Source: Nitrosomonas ureae
Lineage (GTDB): Bacteria > Pseudomonadota > Gammaproteobacteria > Burkholderiales > Nitrosomonadaceae
Length of the DNA: 64,000 nucleotides
Assembly (NCBI RefSeq): GCF_900206265.1
Contig: NZ_LT907782.1
Location: 1,984,001 to 2,048,000, forward strand
Direction: 5' to 3'
The notes under the pieces were generated by a model. The model was given only the letters and a program-made list of their open reading frames with translations, had not been told where the DNA came from and searched no databases. The first letter of the stretch is position 1; every line of letters starts with the position of its first letter. Positions 42,778 to 51,673 of this stretch are shown here, piece after piece. A program made the translations under genes and the position numbers.

Positions 42778-43076
42778 GGTTTGACCCTTTCCGCATCTAT
42801 TTCATTTTCTGCCGCATTGATCGATACAATTTGTATACTCGAAGCGGCCGGTACCATCATGTTCAAATGCTCTATCGCGATCTGTTCTATACGCCCATGC
42901 ATAATCAAAGTGCTTTGTTCCAATTGCAGTCTTCCCCATTCCACTTCCAATTTCTGTTCTATTTCTTTTTCTTTCTCCAGCGTCATGAAAAGATTCCGTA
43001 CCGAATGCTGCGCGGTCACTACACCTAATGCACATGCAATTAACACCAGAATAAGAAAGATATTCAATTTGAACAC
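42774..43076 (-). CDS. ftsL: Cell division protein FtsL
   Basis: 100 residues, bitopic. A very short cytoplasmic end and a membrane helix at about 4-22 (LNIFLILVLIACALGVVTA) are followed by a periplasmic coiled coil rich in Glu/Leu/Gln heptads (LEKEKEIEQKLEVEWGRLQLEQ). FtsL forms the FtsQLB complex that activates FtsWI. The assignment rests on topology and on its fixed position between rsmH and ftsI, since FtsL sequences are poorly conserved. Confidence 0.92.
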   Translation of the reverse strand: MFKLNIFLILVLIACALGVVTAQHSVRNLFMTLEKEKEIEQKLEVEWGRLQLEQSTLIMHGRIEQIAIEHLNMMVPAASSIQIVSINAAENEIDAERVKP

Positions 43077-43099
43077 TCTTTTCTCCGCTTTAATTGGGA

Positions 43100-44026
43100 C
43101 TAGATTCTTTCACCCACACGCATCACTGCACTCCTTGATCGAACATTCTCCGTCACTTCAAGTTCATCTGAGCGAATCGCCCGGCCTACCGGCCGTAAAG
43201 TTTGTTTGCTGAACCGCTGCAATTCCTCTTCCCGTACTGGCACCCCGCGCGGTAAATTGTCAGTTCTGGCGGCCGCCCGGATAAACTGCTTCACCATCCG
43301 ATCCTCCAAAGAATGAAAACTAATCACCACTAATCGTCCGCCCGGTCTTAATAAATCCACGCATTGCGGCAAAACCAGCGCCAATTCTTCAAGCTCCCGA
43401 TTGAGATATATCCGTATCGCCTGGAAAGTACGTGTTGCCGGATGCCGTTTACTGTCCCGCTGCCGCGCGCGAACCACCGCAGCGACAATCCCGGCAAGTT
43501 GCAAGGTAGTGACAATAGGCTGTTGCGTTCTTGCCGCAAGAATCGCCCGTGCAATCTGCCTGGCAAATCGTTCCTCTCCATATTCTTTTATCACCCATTC
43601 CAACTCATTTTCCGACACCGTCGACAGCCATTCTGACGCGGTCTGCCCGCCACTGGTGTCCATGCGCATATCCAGTGGACCCGCCGACCGGAAGCTGAAT
43701 CCGCGCGCAATATCTTCCAATTGGGGTGACGACACACCTAAATCGAGCAGCACACCGTCAATCCGCGTAATCTCCATGGCTTGAAGAATCTCCCGTACTC
43801 TGGAAAAACTGCCATGGCGAATACAAAATCGCTTGTCCGTAATCGCCTCGCCCGACAATACCGCCGCCGGATCTCTATCCAGCGCGATTAACCGGCCGCA
43901 TTCACCCAATCCCGACAAAATCAATCGACTATGCCCACCGCGCCCGAAAGTTGCATCAACATAAATTCCATCCGGTTTCAGCGCCAATGCATCAACGGCT
44001 GCGTGCAACAACACCGGGATATGCAT
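43100..44026 (-). CDS. rsmH: 16S rRNA (cytosine(1402)-N(4))-methyltransferase RsmH
   Basis: 308 residues, SAM-dependent enzyme that modifies C1402 in the ribosomal P-site. The opening HIPVLLHAAVDAL, the SAM-binding YVDATFGRGGHSRLIL, the VLLDLGVSSPQLEDIARGFSF motif with MDTSGGQTASEWL, and the C-terminal RLVVISFHSLEDRMVKQFIR are all characteristic (formerly MraW). It lies 17 bases after mraZ and 23 before ftsL. Confidence 0.98.
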   Translation of the reverse strand: MHIPVLLHAAVDALALKPDGIYVDATFGRGGHSRLILSGLGECGRLIALDRDPAAVLSGEAITDKRFCIRHGSFSRVREILQAMEITRIDGVLLDLGVSSPQLEDIARGFSFRSAGPLDMRMDTSGGQTASEWLSTVSENELEWVIKEYGEERFARQIARAILAARTQQPIVTTLQLAGIVAAVVRARQRDSKRHPATRTFQAIRIYLNRELEELALVLPQCVDLLRPGGRLVVISFHSLEDRMVKQFIRAAARTDNLPRGVPVREEELQRFSKQTLRPVGRAIRSDELEVTENVRSRSAVMRVGERI

Positions 44027-44043
44027 GTGTTTTATCCCATCAA

Positions 44044-44490
44044 TTACAGCGAAAATCCTTCCAATTCAGGAGGCATACCGCCATCCTTGAATGACATTGC
44101 AATTTCAATTTGTAAATTCCACTGCGTTTCATCCCACAGCTCGAGTTTCGTACCCTGGCCAACCAAAACCACATCCTTGGACAGACCGGCAAACTGACGC
44201 AGGGGGGGCGATACCAAAATACGACCCGCAGCATCCATGTCGACATCGCAGGCATTACCCACCAGCAATCGCTGCAGGTTGCGAGTTACCGTATCAAAGC
44301 TGGAAAGATTATTGAGTTTTTGTTCTATCGGTTCCCAGGCTGGCTGGGGATAAATCAACAAACACTTTGAAGGATCAACAGTTACAATCAAATGTCCTGA
44401 GCAGGTAGACATCAGCTCGTTGCGGTATCTTGCGGGTATTGCAAGCCTACCTTTTGCATCCAGACTGAGCTGCGTGACGCCACGAAACAT
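44044..44490 (-). CDS. mraZ: Transcriptional regulator MraZ
   Basis: 148 residues with two AbrB-like repeats. Each carries the DxxGR signature: SLDAKGRLAIPARYR and DMDAAGRILVSPPLRQF. MraZ binds repeated GTGGG-type boxes in its own promoter and represses the dcw cluster. Exactly such boxes are present upstream at 44539-44563. AGGAGA precedes ATG 44490 with good spacing. It is the first gene of the cluster. Confidence 0.98.
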   Translation of the reverse strand: MFRGVTQLSLDAKGRLAIPARYRNELMSTCSGHLIVTVDPSKCLLIYPQPAWEPIEQKLNNLSSFDTVTRNLQRLLVGNACDVDMDAAGRILVSPPLRQFAGLSKDVVLVGQGTKLELWDETQWNLQIEIAMSFKDGGMPPELEGFSL

Positions 44491-44538
44491 GTTGTCTCCT
44501 CATATAACGGGAAAATTCATCGAGACACACCAAATTTA

Positions 44539-44590
44539 CCCACATTTTCCCACTGCTTCCCACTTTAATCAATAAATTCTCGATAGTCAA
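44539..44590 (-). promoter_or_regulatory. dcw promoter with three phased MraZ boxes
   Basis: On the minus strand TTGACT (44590-44585) and TAAAGT (44567-44562), separated by exactly 17 bases, form a good sigma-70 promoter. GTGGG occurs three times at strict 10-bp spacing (44563-44559, 44553-44549, 44543-44539), the first overlapping the -10 box and the others covering the likely start point. This is the geometry expected of MraZ operators and fits autorepression by occlusion. The rest of 44491-44801, up to the divergent glycosylase gene, shows no other feature. Confidence 0.85.
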
Positions 44591-44801
44591 GCAAGAAATT
44601 GGGTTTTTATAGTTATGCGACAAAGACTTAAATGTGATGCCGGTTACAGCGGATCAGCCCATAAATTATTCAAATAAATAAGATAGATAGAAAAAACCTG
44701 CGGTGTATTTTAATTTTTGCTGCGATAATGAACTCCAATGGCATGCAGTACACGCAAAATGACGCATCTATTCCGATTAATTTTCCTATTTCATCACACC
44801 C

Positions 44802-45419
44802 ATGACTCCCGAATACTGGACACAAGCCACGCAGGAATTGGCCGGCTGCGATCAAGTCATGCAGCAACTGATACAGCAATTTGAAAATGCCACGCTCACT
44901 TCGCGCGGCTGCGCTTTCACCACACTGGCGCGCTCCATCGTCGGCCAACAGATTTCCGTCAAAGCCGCCGAAAGCGTCTGGCAAAAAATCATCGGCGCCA
45001 TTCCTGACATCACGCCGCACACGATCACCGCGCAAGAACCGGATTCATTACGCGCCTGTGGACTCTCCGCAAGAAAAATAACCTACCTGCAGGATTTGTC
45101 GCGGCACTTTATGGAAGGAAAATTGAATGAATCCGGCTGGGCTGGCATGGATGATGAAACCATCATCGCGCAATTGAGCAAAATAAAAGGCATTGGGCGT
45201 TGGACTGCCGAAATGTTTTTAATCTTTCACTTGCAACGTCCGGATGTACTGCCGCTCGATGACATCGGCCTGCAACGTGCAATCAGCCTGCACTACTTCG
45301 ACAAACAAACCGTCGACAAAAAAATCATGCTCGAACTTTCCCGACCCTGGCAACCCTGGCGCTCGGTCGCGACATGGTATTTGTGGCGCAGTTTGGATCC
45401 ACTGCCGGTGGAATATTAA
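44802..45419 (+). CDS. DNA-3-methyladenine glycosylase II family protein (HhH-GPD)
   Basis: 205 residues, base-excision repair enzyme that removes alkylated purines. The helix-hairpin-helix is LSKIKGIGRWTAEMF (about 125-139), and the catalytic Asp is most likely Asp154 in LPLDDIGLQRA by comparison with the AlkA and MutY pattern. An N-terminal ARSIVGQQISVKAAESVW helix is also typical. It lacks the N-terminal beta domain of E. coli AlkA and so belongs to the short family. It is divergent from mraZ and convergent with the methyltransferase gene. Confidence 0.9.
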   Translation: MTPEYWTQATQELAGCDQVMQQLIQQFENATLTSRGCAFTTLARSIVGQQISVKAAESVWQKIIGAIPDITPHTITAQEPDSLRACGLSARKITYLQDLSRHFMEGKLNESGWAGMDDETIIAQLSKIKGIGRWTAEMFLIFHLQRPDVLPLDDIGLQRAISLHYFDKQTVDKKIMLELSRPWQPWRSVATWYLWRSLDPLPVEY

Positions 45420-45467
45420 GCCGCCGGTTTGATCAAACCCTTTACTCCGGGGCATGGAATATTCATT

Positions 45468-46118
45468 TCAGATAAGGGGCTTAACGCCACGGTATAACGC
45501 AATAGTGCCAGCAACGGTACGATAATGAACAATCGTTTCGACCGGGTGAAATCCGGCATCCGTCATAAAAACCGGCAATAAACCCAGCACGTTATCGTGT
45601 ATCTCTTCAAACCAGCGCATGAACCCGGATATCAACCCCATACTGAAATCGTGTGGCCTACCGAAATCCGCCACATGCAATGCGCCGCCGGGTTTCAGCA
45701 CGCGGAAAGCCTCCCGCAGCATATGTTGCTTGTCCTGCCGCACCAAATGATGCAACAGCAGACTGGCCACCACATGATCAACGCTTTGATCCGGATAAGG
45801 CAAACAGGTGGCTGTGCCCTGCTGCCACAGAATGTTTTGCCCGGCCTGAGCGGCTTTTCGTTGCGCAATGCGCAAGATTTCAGCATCGATATCCAATCCA
45901 TGAACGGCAACATCCGGATGGGCCTGCTTGATCAGTAACGCAAGCGTTCCTGTACCGCACCCGACATCCAGCACGGTTTGGCCAGACTGAATATGTGCCC
46001 GCGCAATCAAGCCCGCATTGATCTCAGATTCTGGAAAAAGCCACCGCATCATGGGATCGTACCAGCGCGTCAGCCAGTGGTAATGCAAAGCTGGGATATA
46101 ACTGGAGCGTTTCTTCAT
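45468..46118 (-). CDS. Class I SAM-dependent methyltransferase
   Basis: 216 residues from ATG 46118; an earlier in-frame start at 46181 adds 21 residues of no family likeness. SAM-binding motif I is VLDVGCGTGTLALLI, motif II is VHGLDIDAEILRIA, and the later SVDHVVASLLLHHL and EAFRVLKPGGALHVADFG match the UbiE-like Methyltransf_11 group. The N-terminal YIPALHYHWLTRWYDPMMRWLFPE resembles proteins acting on small lipophilic substrates. The substrate is unknown. The gene is isolated, convergent with the glycosylase. Confidence 0.85.
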   Translation of the reverse strand: MKKRSSYIPALHYHWLTRWYDPMMRWLFPESEINAGLIARAHIQSGQTVLDVGCGTGTLALLIKQAHPDVAVHGLDIDAEILRIAQRKAAQAGQNILWQQGTATCLPYPDQSVDHVVASLLLHHLVRQDKQHMLREAFRVLKPGGALHVADFGRPHDFSMGLISGFMRWFEEIHDNVLGLLPVFMTDAGFHPVETIVHYRTVAGTIALYRGVKPLI

Positions 46119-46210
46119 GGTAATAAATTTTCCATTTTGATTTTTTATCCTAAAAATTGAATAAAGGACAGCAGTTGCCACCTCTCAGCATACCCTGCCC
46201 CATACTAACA

Positions 46211-46351
46211 GAGACCTTTGCACGGTGTCATGAGCGGTACGAGAATAAGGCAAAAATTTGCGAAAAAGCGGAGTTTACACGGGGTAAATGAGCATTTTTC
46301 GCAAATTTTTAACGCAATTATCGTACCGCGTAGTAACCGTGCAAAGGTCTC
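46211..46351. mobile_element. 141-bp palindromic MITE with perfect terminal inverted repeats
   Basis: GAGACCTTTGCACGGT at the left end (46211-46226) is mirrored perfectly by ACCGTGCAAAGGTCTC at the right end (46336-46351). The arms stay largely complementary far inward: GCGGTACGA pairs with TCGTACCGC, and AAAAATTTGCGAAAAA with TTTTTCGCAAATTTTT. The whole element therefore folds into one long hairpin. The 5-bp direct repeat TAACA flanks it (46206-46210 and 46352-46356), as left by transposition. There is no coding capacity. The GAGACCTTTGCA ends resemble IS5-group termini, so a full-length IS may mobilise it. It inserted about 145 bases before hsdR and could affect its expression. The rest of 46119-46496 holds nothing else I can support. 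Confidence 0.85.
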
Positions 46352-46496
46352 TAACAATATTTGATTGAAAATCCATAGTAACAGTCAATTCGAAACTGAT
46401 ATGCTCCAATCCTCAACTCACCGTTTCAAATTCTTGGGTCTTGCAGCGTATCCATACAAGCATCAATGAACAATATAAAAAAGCCATTCCAAAAGT

Positions 46497-48860
46497 ATGA
46501 GCGAGAAAAAAAGCCTTTCAGAGCGTGATATTTGTACCAAATACATTACCCCCGCCATTATCAGAGCCGGATGGGATTTGCACAGCCAGATCCGGGAGGA
46601 AGTCAGTTTTACCCAAGGGCGCATCATTGTGCGCGGCAAGTTGCATACGCGCGGAGAACAGAAGCGCGCCGACTATATTCTGTACTACAAATCCAATATC
46701 CCACTGGCCGTGATTGAGGCCAAGGAAAACCGTAGCAGCCTGGGGGCCGGTATGCAGCAAGCGCTAAATTATGCCGACACGCTGGGCGTACCTTTCGTGT
46801 TCAGCTCCAATGGTGATGGCTTTTTGATGCATGACCGTACCGGAATGACCAAGCGGATCGAGCAAGCGCTGACACTGGATGAATTTCCCTCGCCTGCGCA
46901 ACTATGGCAGCAGTATTGCCAGTGGAAAGGATTGGAAACAATCCACGCGCGTCATACCGTTGAGATGTCGTACTTTGATGACGGCACCGGCCGTGTTCCG
47001 CGATATTATCAGGCCAATGCCATCAACAACACTGTGGAGGCAGTAGCGAAAGGCAGGCAACGCATCTTGTTGGTCATGGCCACCGGTACGGGCAAGACCT
47101 ATACCGCGTTTCAGATCATCTGGCGGCTATGGAAATCCGGCACGAAGAAACGCATCCTGTTTCTCGCTGACCGCAATATTCTGGTCGATCAAACCAAGAA
47201 TAACGATTTCAAACCATTCGGCGCGGCGATGACCAAGATCAGCAAACGCCAGATCGATAAAAGCTATGAAATTTACCTGTCGCTTTATCAAGCTGTGACC
47301 GGCAACGAAGAAGAACAAAACATCTACAAGCAATTCTCGCCGGATTTTTTCGACCTGATTGTGATTGACGAGTGCCATCGCGGCAGCGCCGCGGAAGATT
47401 CCGCCTGGCGCGAGATTTTAGACTACTTTTCCTCCGCCACACATATCGGTTTAACCGCCACACCTAAAGAAACACGCGATGTTTCCAGCATTCATTACTT
47501 TGGCGATCCGGTATACAGCTACACCTTAAAGCAAGGTATTGAAGATGGTTTCCTGGCACCCTACAAAGTGGTGCGCATCGATATCGACAAAGATCTGCAA
47601 GGCTGGCGGCCAAGCAAAGGTCAGACCGACAAATATGGCGAAATGATTGAAGACCGCATCTACAACTTGAACGACATGGATCGCACACTGGTGCTGGAAC
47701 AGCGCACCGAACTGGTGGCACGTAAAATTACCGAATTTCTGACGGCCACCGATCCTTACGCCAAGACCATCGTATTCTGTGACGACATCGACCACGCCGA
47801 GCGCATGCGGCAAACGTTGGTAAATTTAAATCCTGAGCGAATCAAGGAAAACCGCAAATACGTAATGCGCATTACCGGCGATGATATCGAAGGCAAGGCC
47901 GAATTGGACAATTTTATCAACCCAGAAGAGCGTTATCCGGTGATCGCCACGACTTCCAAACTGATGACCACCGGCGTCGATGCGCAAACCTGCAAATTGG
48001 TGGTGCTGGATCAGCACATCAGATCGATGACCGAATTCAAGCAAATCATCGGGCGCGGCACCCGCATCAACGAAGATTACGGCAAGTTCTGGTTCACCAT
48101 CATGGACTTCAAGAAAGCAACGGAGCTATTTGCAGACAAGGATTTCGATGGCGACCCCGTGATGATCTACGAACCAAAAAGCAATGAATCGCCCGTACCA
48201 CCGGATGAAGAACTCGGAATTAATCTCGATGAAAACGGCAATCCACTTCTCCCCTTAGAAAAAGAGGGAACCGAGGCGGGATCTGAAGAATCCACCCCCA
48301 AGCGGATAAAATATGTCATGGGCGACGTCACCGTGCATGTCATCGCCGAACGTGTGCAGTATTACGGCCCGGAAGGCAAACTGATCACCGAATCGCTGAA
48401 GGATTACACGCGTCAGACGGTGCGGCGTGATTTTGCTTCGCTGGACGAATTTCTGCAGCGCTGGAGTCAGGCCGAACGCAAGGCGACCATTCTGCAGGAA
48501 CTGCAACAACACGGTATATTGCTCGAACCGCTGGCCGATGAGGTTGGCAAGGATTTTGACGCATTCGATCTGATCTGCCATGTCGCTTTTGATCAGCCGC
48601 CGCTGACCCGGCGCGAACGCGCCGAGAATGTGAAAAAACGAAACTACTTTACCAAGTACAGCGAAAAAGCACGCCTGGTGCTGGAAAATCTACTGGAAAA
48701 ATACGCCGATACCGGCATTGAAAACATCGAGGACATCAAAGTGCTGACACTCGATCCGTTCAAAGACATGGGCACAGCCAGCGAACTGGTGTCGGTCTTT
48801 GGCGGCAAAACCGCCTACTTGAAAGCATTGCACGAGCTGGAAGACAATCTCTACGCCTGA
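46497..48860 (+). CDS. hsdR: Type I restriction endonuclease, R subunit
   Basis: 787 residues. The N-terminal nuclease has the PD-(D/E)xK pattern Asp59 ... Glu74-Ala-Lys76 (ADYILYY, LAVIEAK) plus QQALNYA. The SF2 helicase motor follows with Walker A MATGTGKT (194-201), DECH (291-294), [10 protein letters not shown], and motif [17 protein letters not shown]. An EcoEI-type C-terminal domain contacts the methylase. HsdR cleaves unmodified DNA after ATP-driven translocation. A short segment ([19 protein letters not shown], about 580-600) looks like a family-variable insert. The frame is intact. It lies 28 bases before hsdM and is probably co-transcribed with it. Confidence 0.96.
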   Translation: MSEKKSLSERDICTKYITPAIIRAGWDLHSQIREEVSFTQGRIIVRGKLHTRGEQKRADYILYYKSNIPLAVIEAKENRSSLGAGMQQALNYADTLGVPFVFSSNGDGFLMHDRTGMTKRIEQALTLDEFPSPAQLWQQYCQWKGLETIHARHTVEMSYFDDGTGRVPRYYQANAINNTVEAVAKGRQRILLVMATGTGKTYTAFQIIWRLWKSGTKKRILFLADRNILVDQTKNNDFKPFGAAMTKISKRQIDKSYEIYLSLYQAVTGNEEEQNIYKQFSPDFFDLIVIDECHRGSAAEDSAWREILDYFSSATHIGLTATPKETRDVSSIHYFGDPVYSYTLKQGIEDGFLAPYKVVRIDIDKDLQGWRPSKGQTDKYGEMIEDRIYNLNDMDRTLVLEQRTELVARKITEFLTATDPYAKTIVFCDDIDHAERMRQTLVNLNPERIKENRKYVMRITGDDIEGKAELDNFINPEERYPVIATTSKLMTTGVDAQTCKLVVLDQHIRSMTEFKQIIGRGTRINEDYGKFWFTIMDFKKATELFADKDFDGDPVMIYEPKSNESPVPPDEELGINLDENGNPLLPLEKEGTEAGSEESTPKRIKYVMGDVTVHVIAERVQYYGPEGKLITESLKDYTRQTVRRDFASLDEFLQRWSQAERKATILQELQQHGILLEPLADEVGKDFDAFDLICHVAFDQPPLTRRERAENVKKRNYFTKYSEKARLVLENLLEKYADTGIENIEDIKVLTLDPFKDMGTASELVSVFGGKTAYLKALHELEDNLYA

Positions 48861-48888
48861 TTAACCCGACCTGAAATAAATTAAACCG

Positions 48889-50357
48889 ATGAGCATTTCC
48901 TCCACCATAAAATCCATTCAGGACATCATGCGCAAGGATGTCGGCGTGGATGGGGACGCGCAGCGCCTGAGCCAGTTGGTTTGGATGCTGTTCCTGAAAA
49001 TTTTTGACGACCGCGAAAATGAATGGGAATTACTGCAAGACAACTACCAATCGCCATTGCCGCAACCATACCGCTGGCGTAACTGGGCGACCAATGCCGA
49101 AGGTATGACCGGCGATGCGCTCAAGCAATTTCTCGATAACGATTTGTTTCCCGCCTTGCAGCAACTGCAAGCCAAAGGCAGCGACCCGCGCGCCTATGTG
49201 ATCCGCTCGGTGTTTGAAGATGCCTACAACTACATGAAATCCGGCCAGTTGATCCGGCAGGTGATCAACAAGATTCAGGAAGGCGTCGATTTCAACAAAG
49301 CGCAGGAACGTCATTTGTTCGGCGACATGTACGAACAATTGCTGCGCGATTTACAGGCCGCCGGTAATGCCGGTGAGTTTTATACCCCGCGTGCCGTGAC
49401 AGAATTCATGGTGCGCAGGATCAATCCGCGCCTCGGCGAGAAAATCATGGATCCGGCCTGCGGCACGGGCGGTTTTCTGGCCTGTGCCATCGAGCACATG
49501 CGCAAGCACGATGTGAAAACGGTGGATGATGAAACGCAACTCCAGGCCAGCATCTTCGGCATCGAAAAAAAGCCGTTGCCGCATTTGCTGTGCACCACCA
49601 ATATGATCCTGCACGGCATCGATGACCGATCACCATCCGCCACGATAACTCGCTGAGTCGCCCGCTCATCAGTTGGACACCGAAAGAACGCGTCGATGTG
49701 GTCGTCACCAATCCGCCATTTGGCGGCATGGAGGAAGACGGCATCGAAACCAATTTCCCGACAGCATTCCGCACCCGTGAAACCGCCGATCTGTTTTTAG
49801 TGCTGATCATGCAACTGCTCAAACCCGGTGGCCGCGCCGCACTGGTTCTGCCCGATGGTTTCCTGTTCGGCGAAGGCATCAAAACGCGCATCAAGGAAAA
49901 GCTGCTGCAGGATTGCAACCTGCACACCATCGTGCGCCTGCCCAACGGCGTGTTCAGCCCATACACCGGCATCAAAACCAACCTGCTGTTTTTCACCAAA
50001 GGCACACCCACCCGGCATATCTGGTTTTACGAGCACCCGTACCCGCCTGGCGTAAAAAGTTACAACAAAACCAAACCGATGAAAATCGAAGAATTCGATG
50101 CCGAAGCGGCCTGGTGGGGCAAGGAAGAAGACGGTTTCAAACATCGCGTGGAAAATGAATACGCCTGGAGAATCGATCTGACGGACATCCAGGCGCGCAA
50201 CTACAACCTCGACTGCAAAAACCCGCATATCGGCGAACAGGAAATCCTCGATCCCGAAGTGCTGCTGACACAATACAACGACATACAAAAGGACATCGCT
50301 GCACTGCGCGGGCAGTTGAAAGATATACTTGAAGAAGCGCTTGGCAGATCCCGTTGA
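48889..50357 (+). pseudogene. hsdM: Type I restriction-modification DNA methyltransferase HsdM, one-base frameshift
   Basis: Two frames together make one full-length HsdM of about 489 residues. The first part (48889-49656) has DVGVDGDAQRLSQLVWMLFLKIFDD, then GEFYTPRAVTEFMV and the SAM motif MDPACGTGGFLACA. The second part (open from about 49626, stop 50357) continues PITIRHDNSLSRPLISW, then VVVTNPPFGG, the NPPF catalytic motif, and ALVLPDGFLFGEG. They join at 49624-49628: the text reads GAC CGATCA where GAC CCG ATC is expected, so one C is missing in a short C run. As written, the catalytic half is out of frame and no adenine methylation would occur. Either this is a true mutation or a sequencing error, and the flanking reading frames are well preserved. 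Confidence 0.92.
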
Positions 50358-50472
50358 TCGTTATTTATAGAAAGATTATCTAAGGTTACTATGGTTTACT
50401 ATTAGTTACAAATTATCTGATATACTTTTCTATAAATACAGATAGCCTTAAAAAACAAAAGAAATTTGAGCA

Positions 50473-51673
50473 ATGGATGAAATACGCAATCCTTTTTCGC
50501 CGGGCGCAGGCACTCCGCCACCCGAACTCGCAGGTCGTAGCGCCTTAATTGACAGAATCAAACTACTGCTGGCGCGCGTCCGCGAGGGTCGTCCGGAAAA
50601 AAGCGCCTTGCTGGTGGGCTTGCGCGGCGTAGGTAAAACCGTGCTGCTTAATGAGCTGGAAAACCTGGCGGAGCAGGTCGGCTACAAAACTATTTTGGTG
50701 GAAGCGCATGAAAGCAAGTCACTCACAGCCTTACTGGCACCGTCGTTACGCAAGCTGTTATTGTCCCTGGATCGCATGGAAAATGTCAGTAACAAGGTGC
50801 GGCGCGGTTTGCGCGTGCTGAAAGGCTTTGTCAACGGCGTAAAAATAACGCTGGGTGATCTCGAAATCGGTCTGGATATAGAAGCGGAAGCAGGAACTGC
50901 CGATAGCGGGGATTTGGAAGCCGATCTGCCCGAGTTATTCATCGCTGTGGCAGAGGCTGCGCAGGACAGAAAAATCCCGGTCGCCATCTTGCTCGACGAA
51001 ATTCAGTATTTGTCCGCCAAGGAACTGAGTGCCCTGATCATGGCCATGCACAAAATGGCGCAAAAACGCTTGCCACTGGTGCTGATCGGTGCCGGCTTGC
51101 CGGTATTGGCCGGACTGGCGGGGGACTCCAAATCCTACGCCGAGCGACTATTTGATTTTCCCGAAGTGGGCCCCTTAGCGCCGGAGGATGCACGCCAAGC
51201 CTTACGAGAACCAGCGCAGAAAGAGGGGGCCGATTTCACCGACGCAGCGCTGGATGAAATCATCCGTCTGACTCAAGGCTACCCCTATTTTCTGCAAGAA
51301 TGGGGCTACCAGTCTTGGAATTATGCGCCGCAATCGGCCGGTACAATTAGCTGATGTAGAACGCGCCACACCCCGGATCATCGAGCGTCTCGACGCCAAT
51401 TTTTTCCGTGTGCGCTTTGATCGGCTGACCCCGCGTGAAAAAGACTATCTGCGCGCTTTGGCTGAGCTGGGCGCAGAACCGCAACGCTCCGGCGATGTCG
51501 CCGCCGTCTTGGGCGTCAAGGTACAAACCGTAGCCCCCCTGCGCGACAGCTTGATGAAAAAAGGCATGATTTACAGCCCGGCACACGGCGACACCGCATT
51601 TACCGTCCCTTTGTTCGATACCTTCATGAAACGCGCCATGCCGCAATTACCGGCCAAGGGCGGCAAAGCATGA
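50473..51673 (+). pseudogene. AAA-type ATPase within the type I R-M locus, one-base frameshift
   Basis: Two overlapping frames (50473-51354 and 51323-51673) form one ATPase of about 399 residues. It opens with RNPFSPGAGTPPPELAGR and has Walker A GLRGVGKT (49-56) and Walker B AILLDEIQYL (Asp173-Glu174). VLIGAGLPVLAGLAGDSKSY is the sensor region, GYPYFLQEWGYQSWN follows, and a winged-helix end (LTPREKDYLRALAELG ... GDVAAVLGVKVQTVAPLRDSL) is in the second frame. The join is at about 51334-51345, where one extra G in CGGCCGG would explain the shift. The family is the Orc1/Cdc6-like AAA group. Its role in an R-M operon is unknown; it is not a standard Hsd subunit. Its stop overlaps the hsdS start by ATGA. 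Confidence 0.85.
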
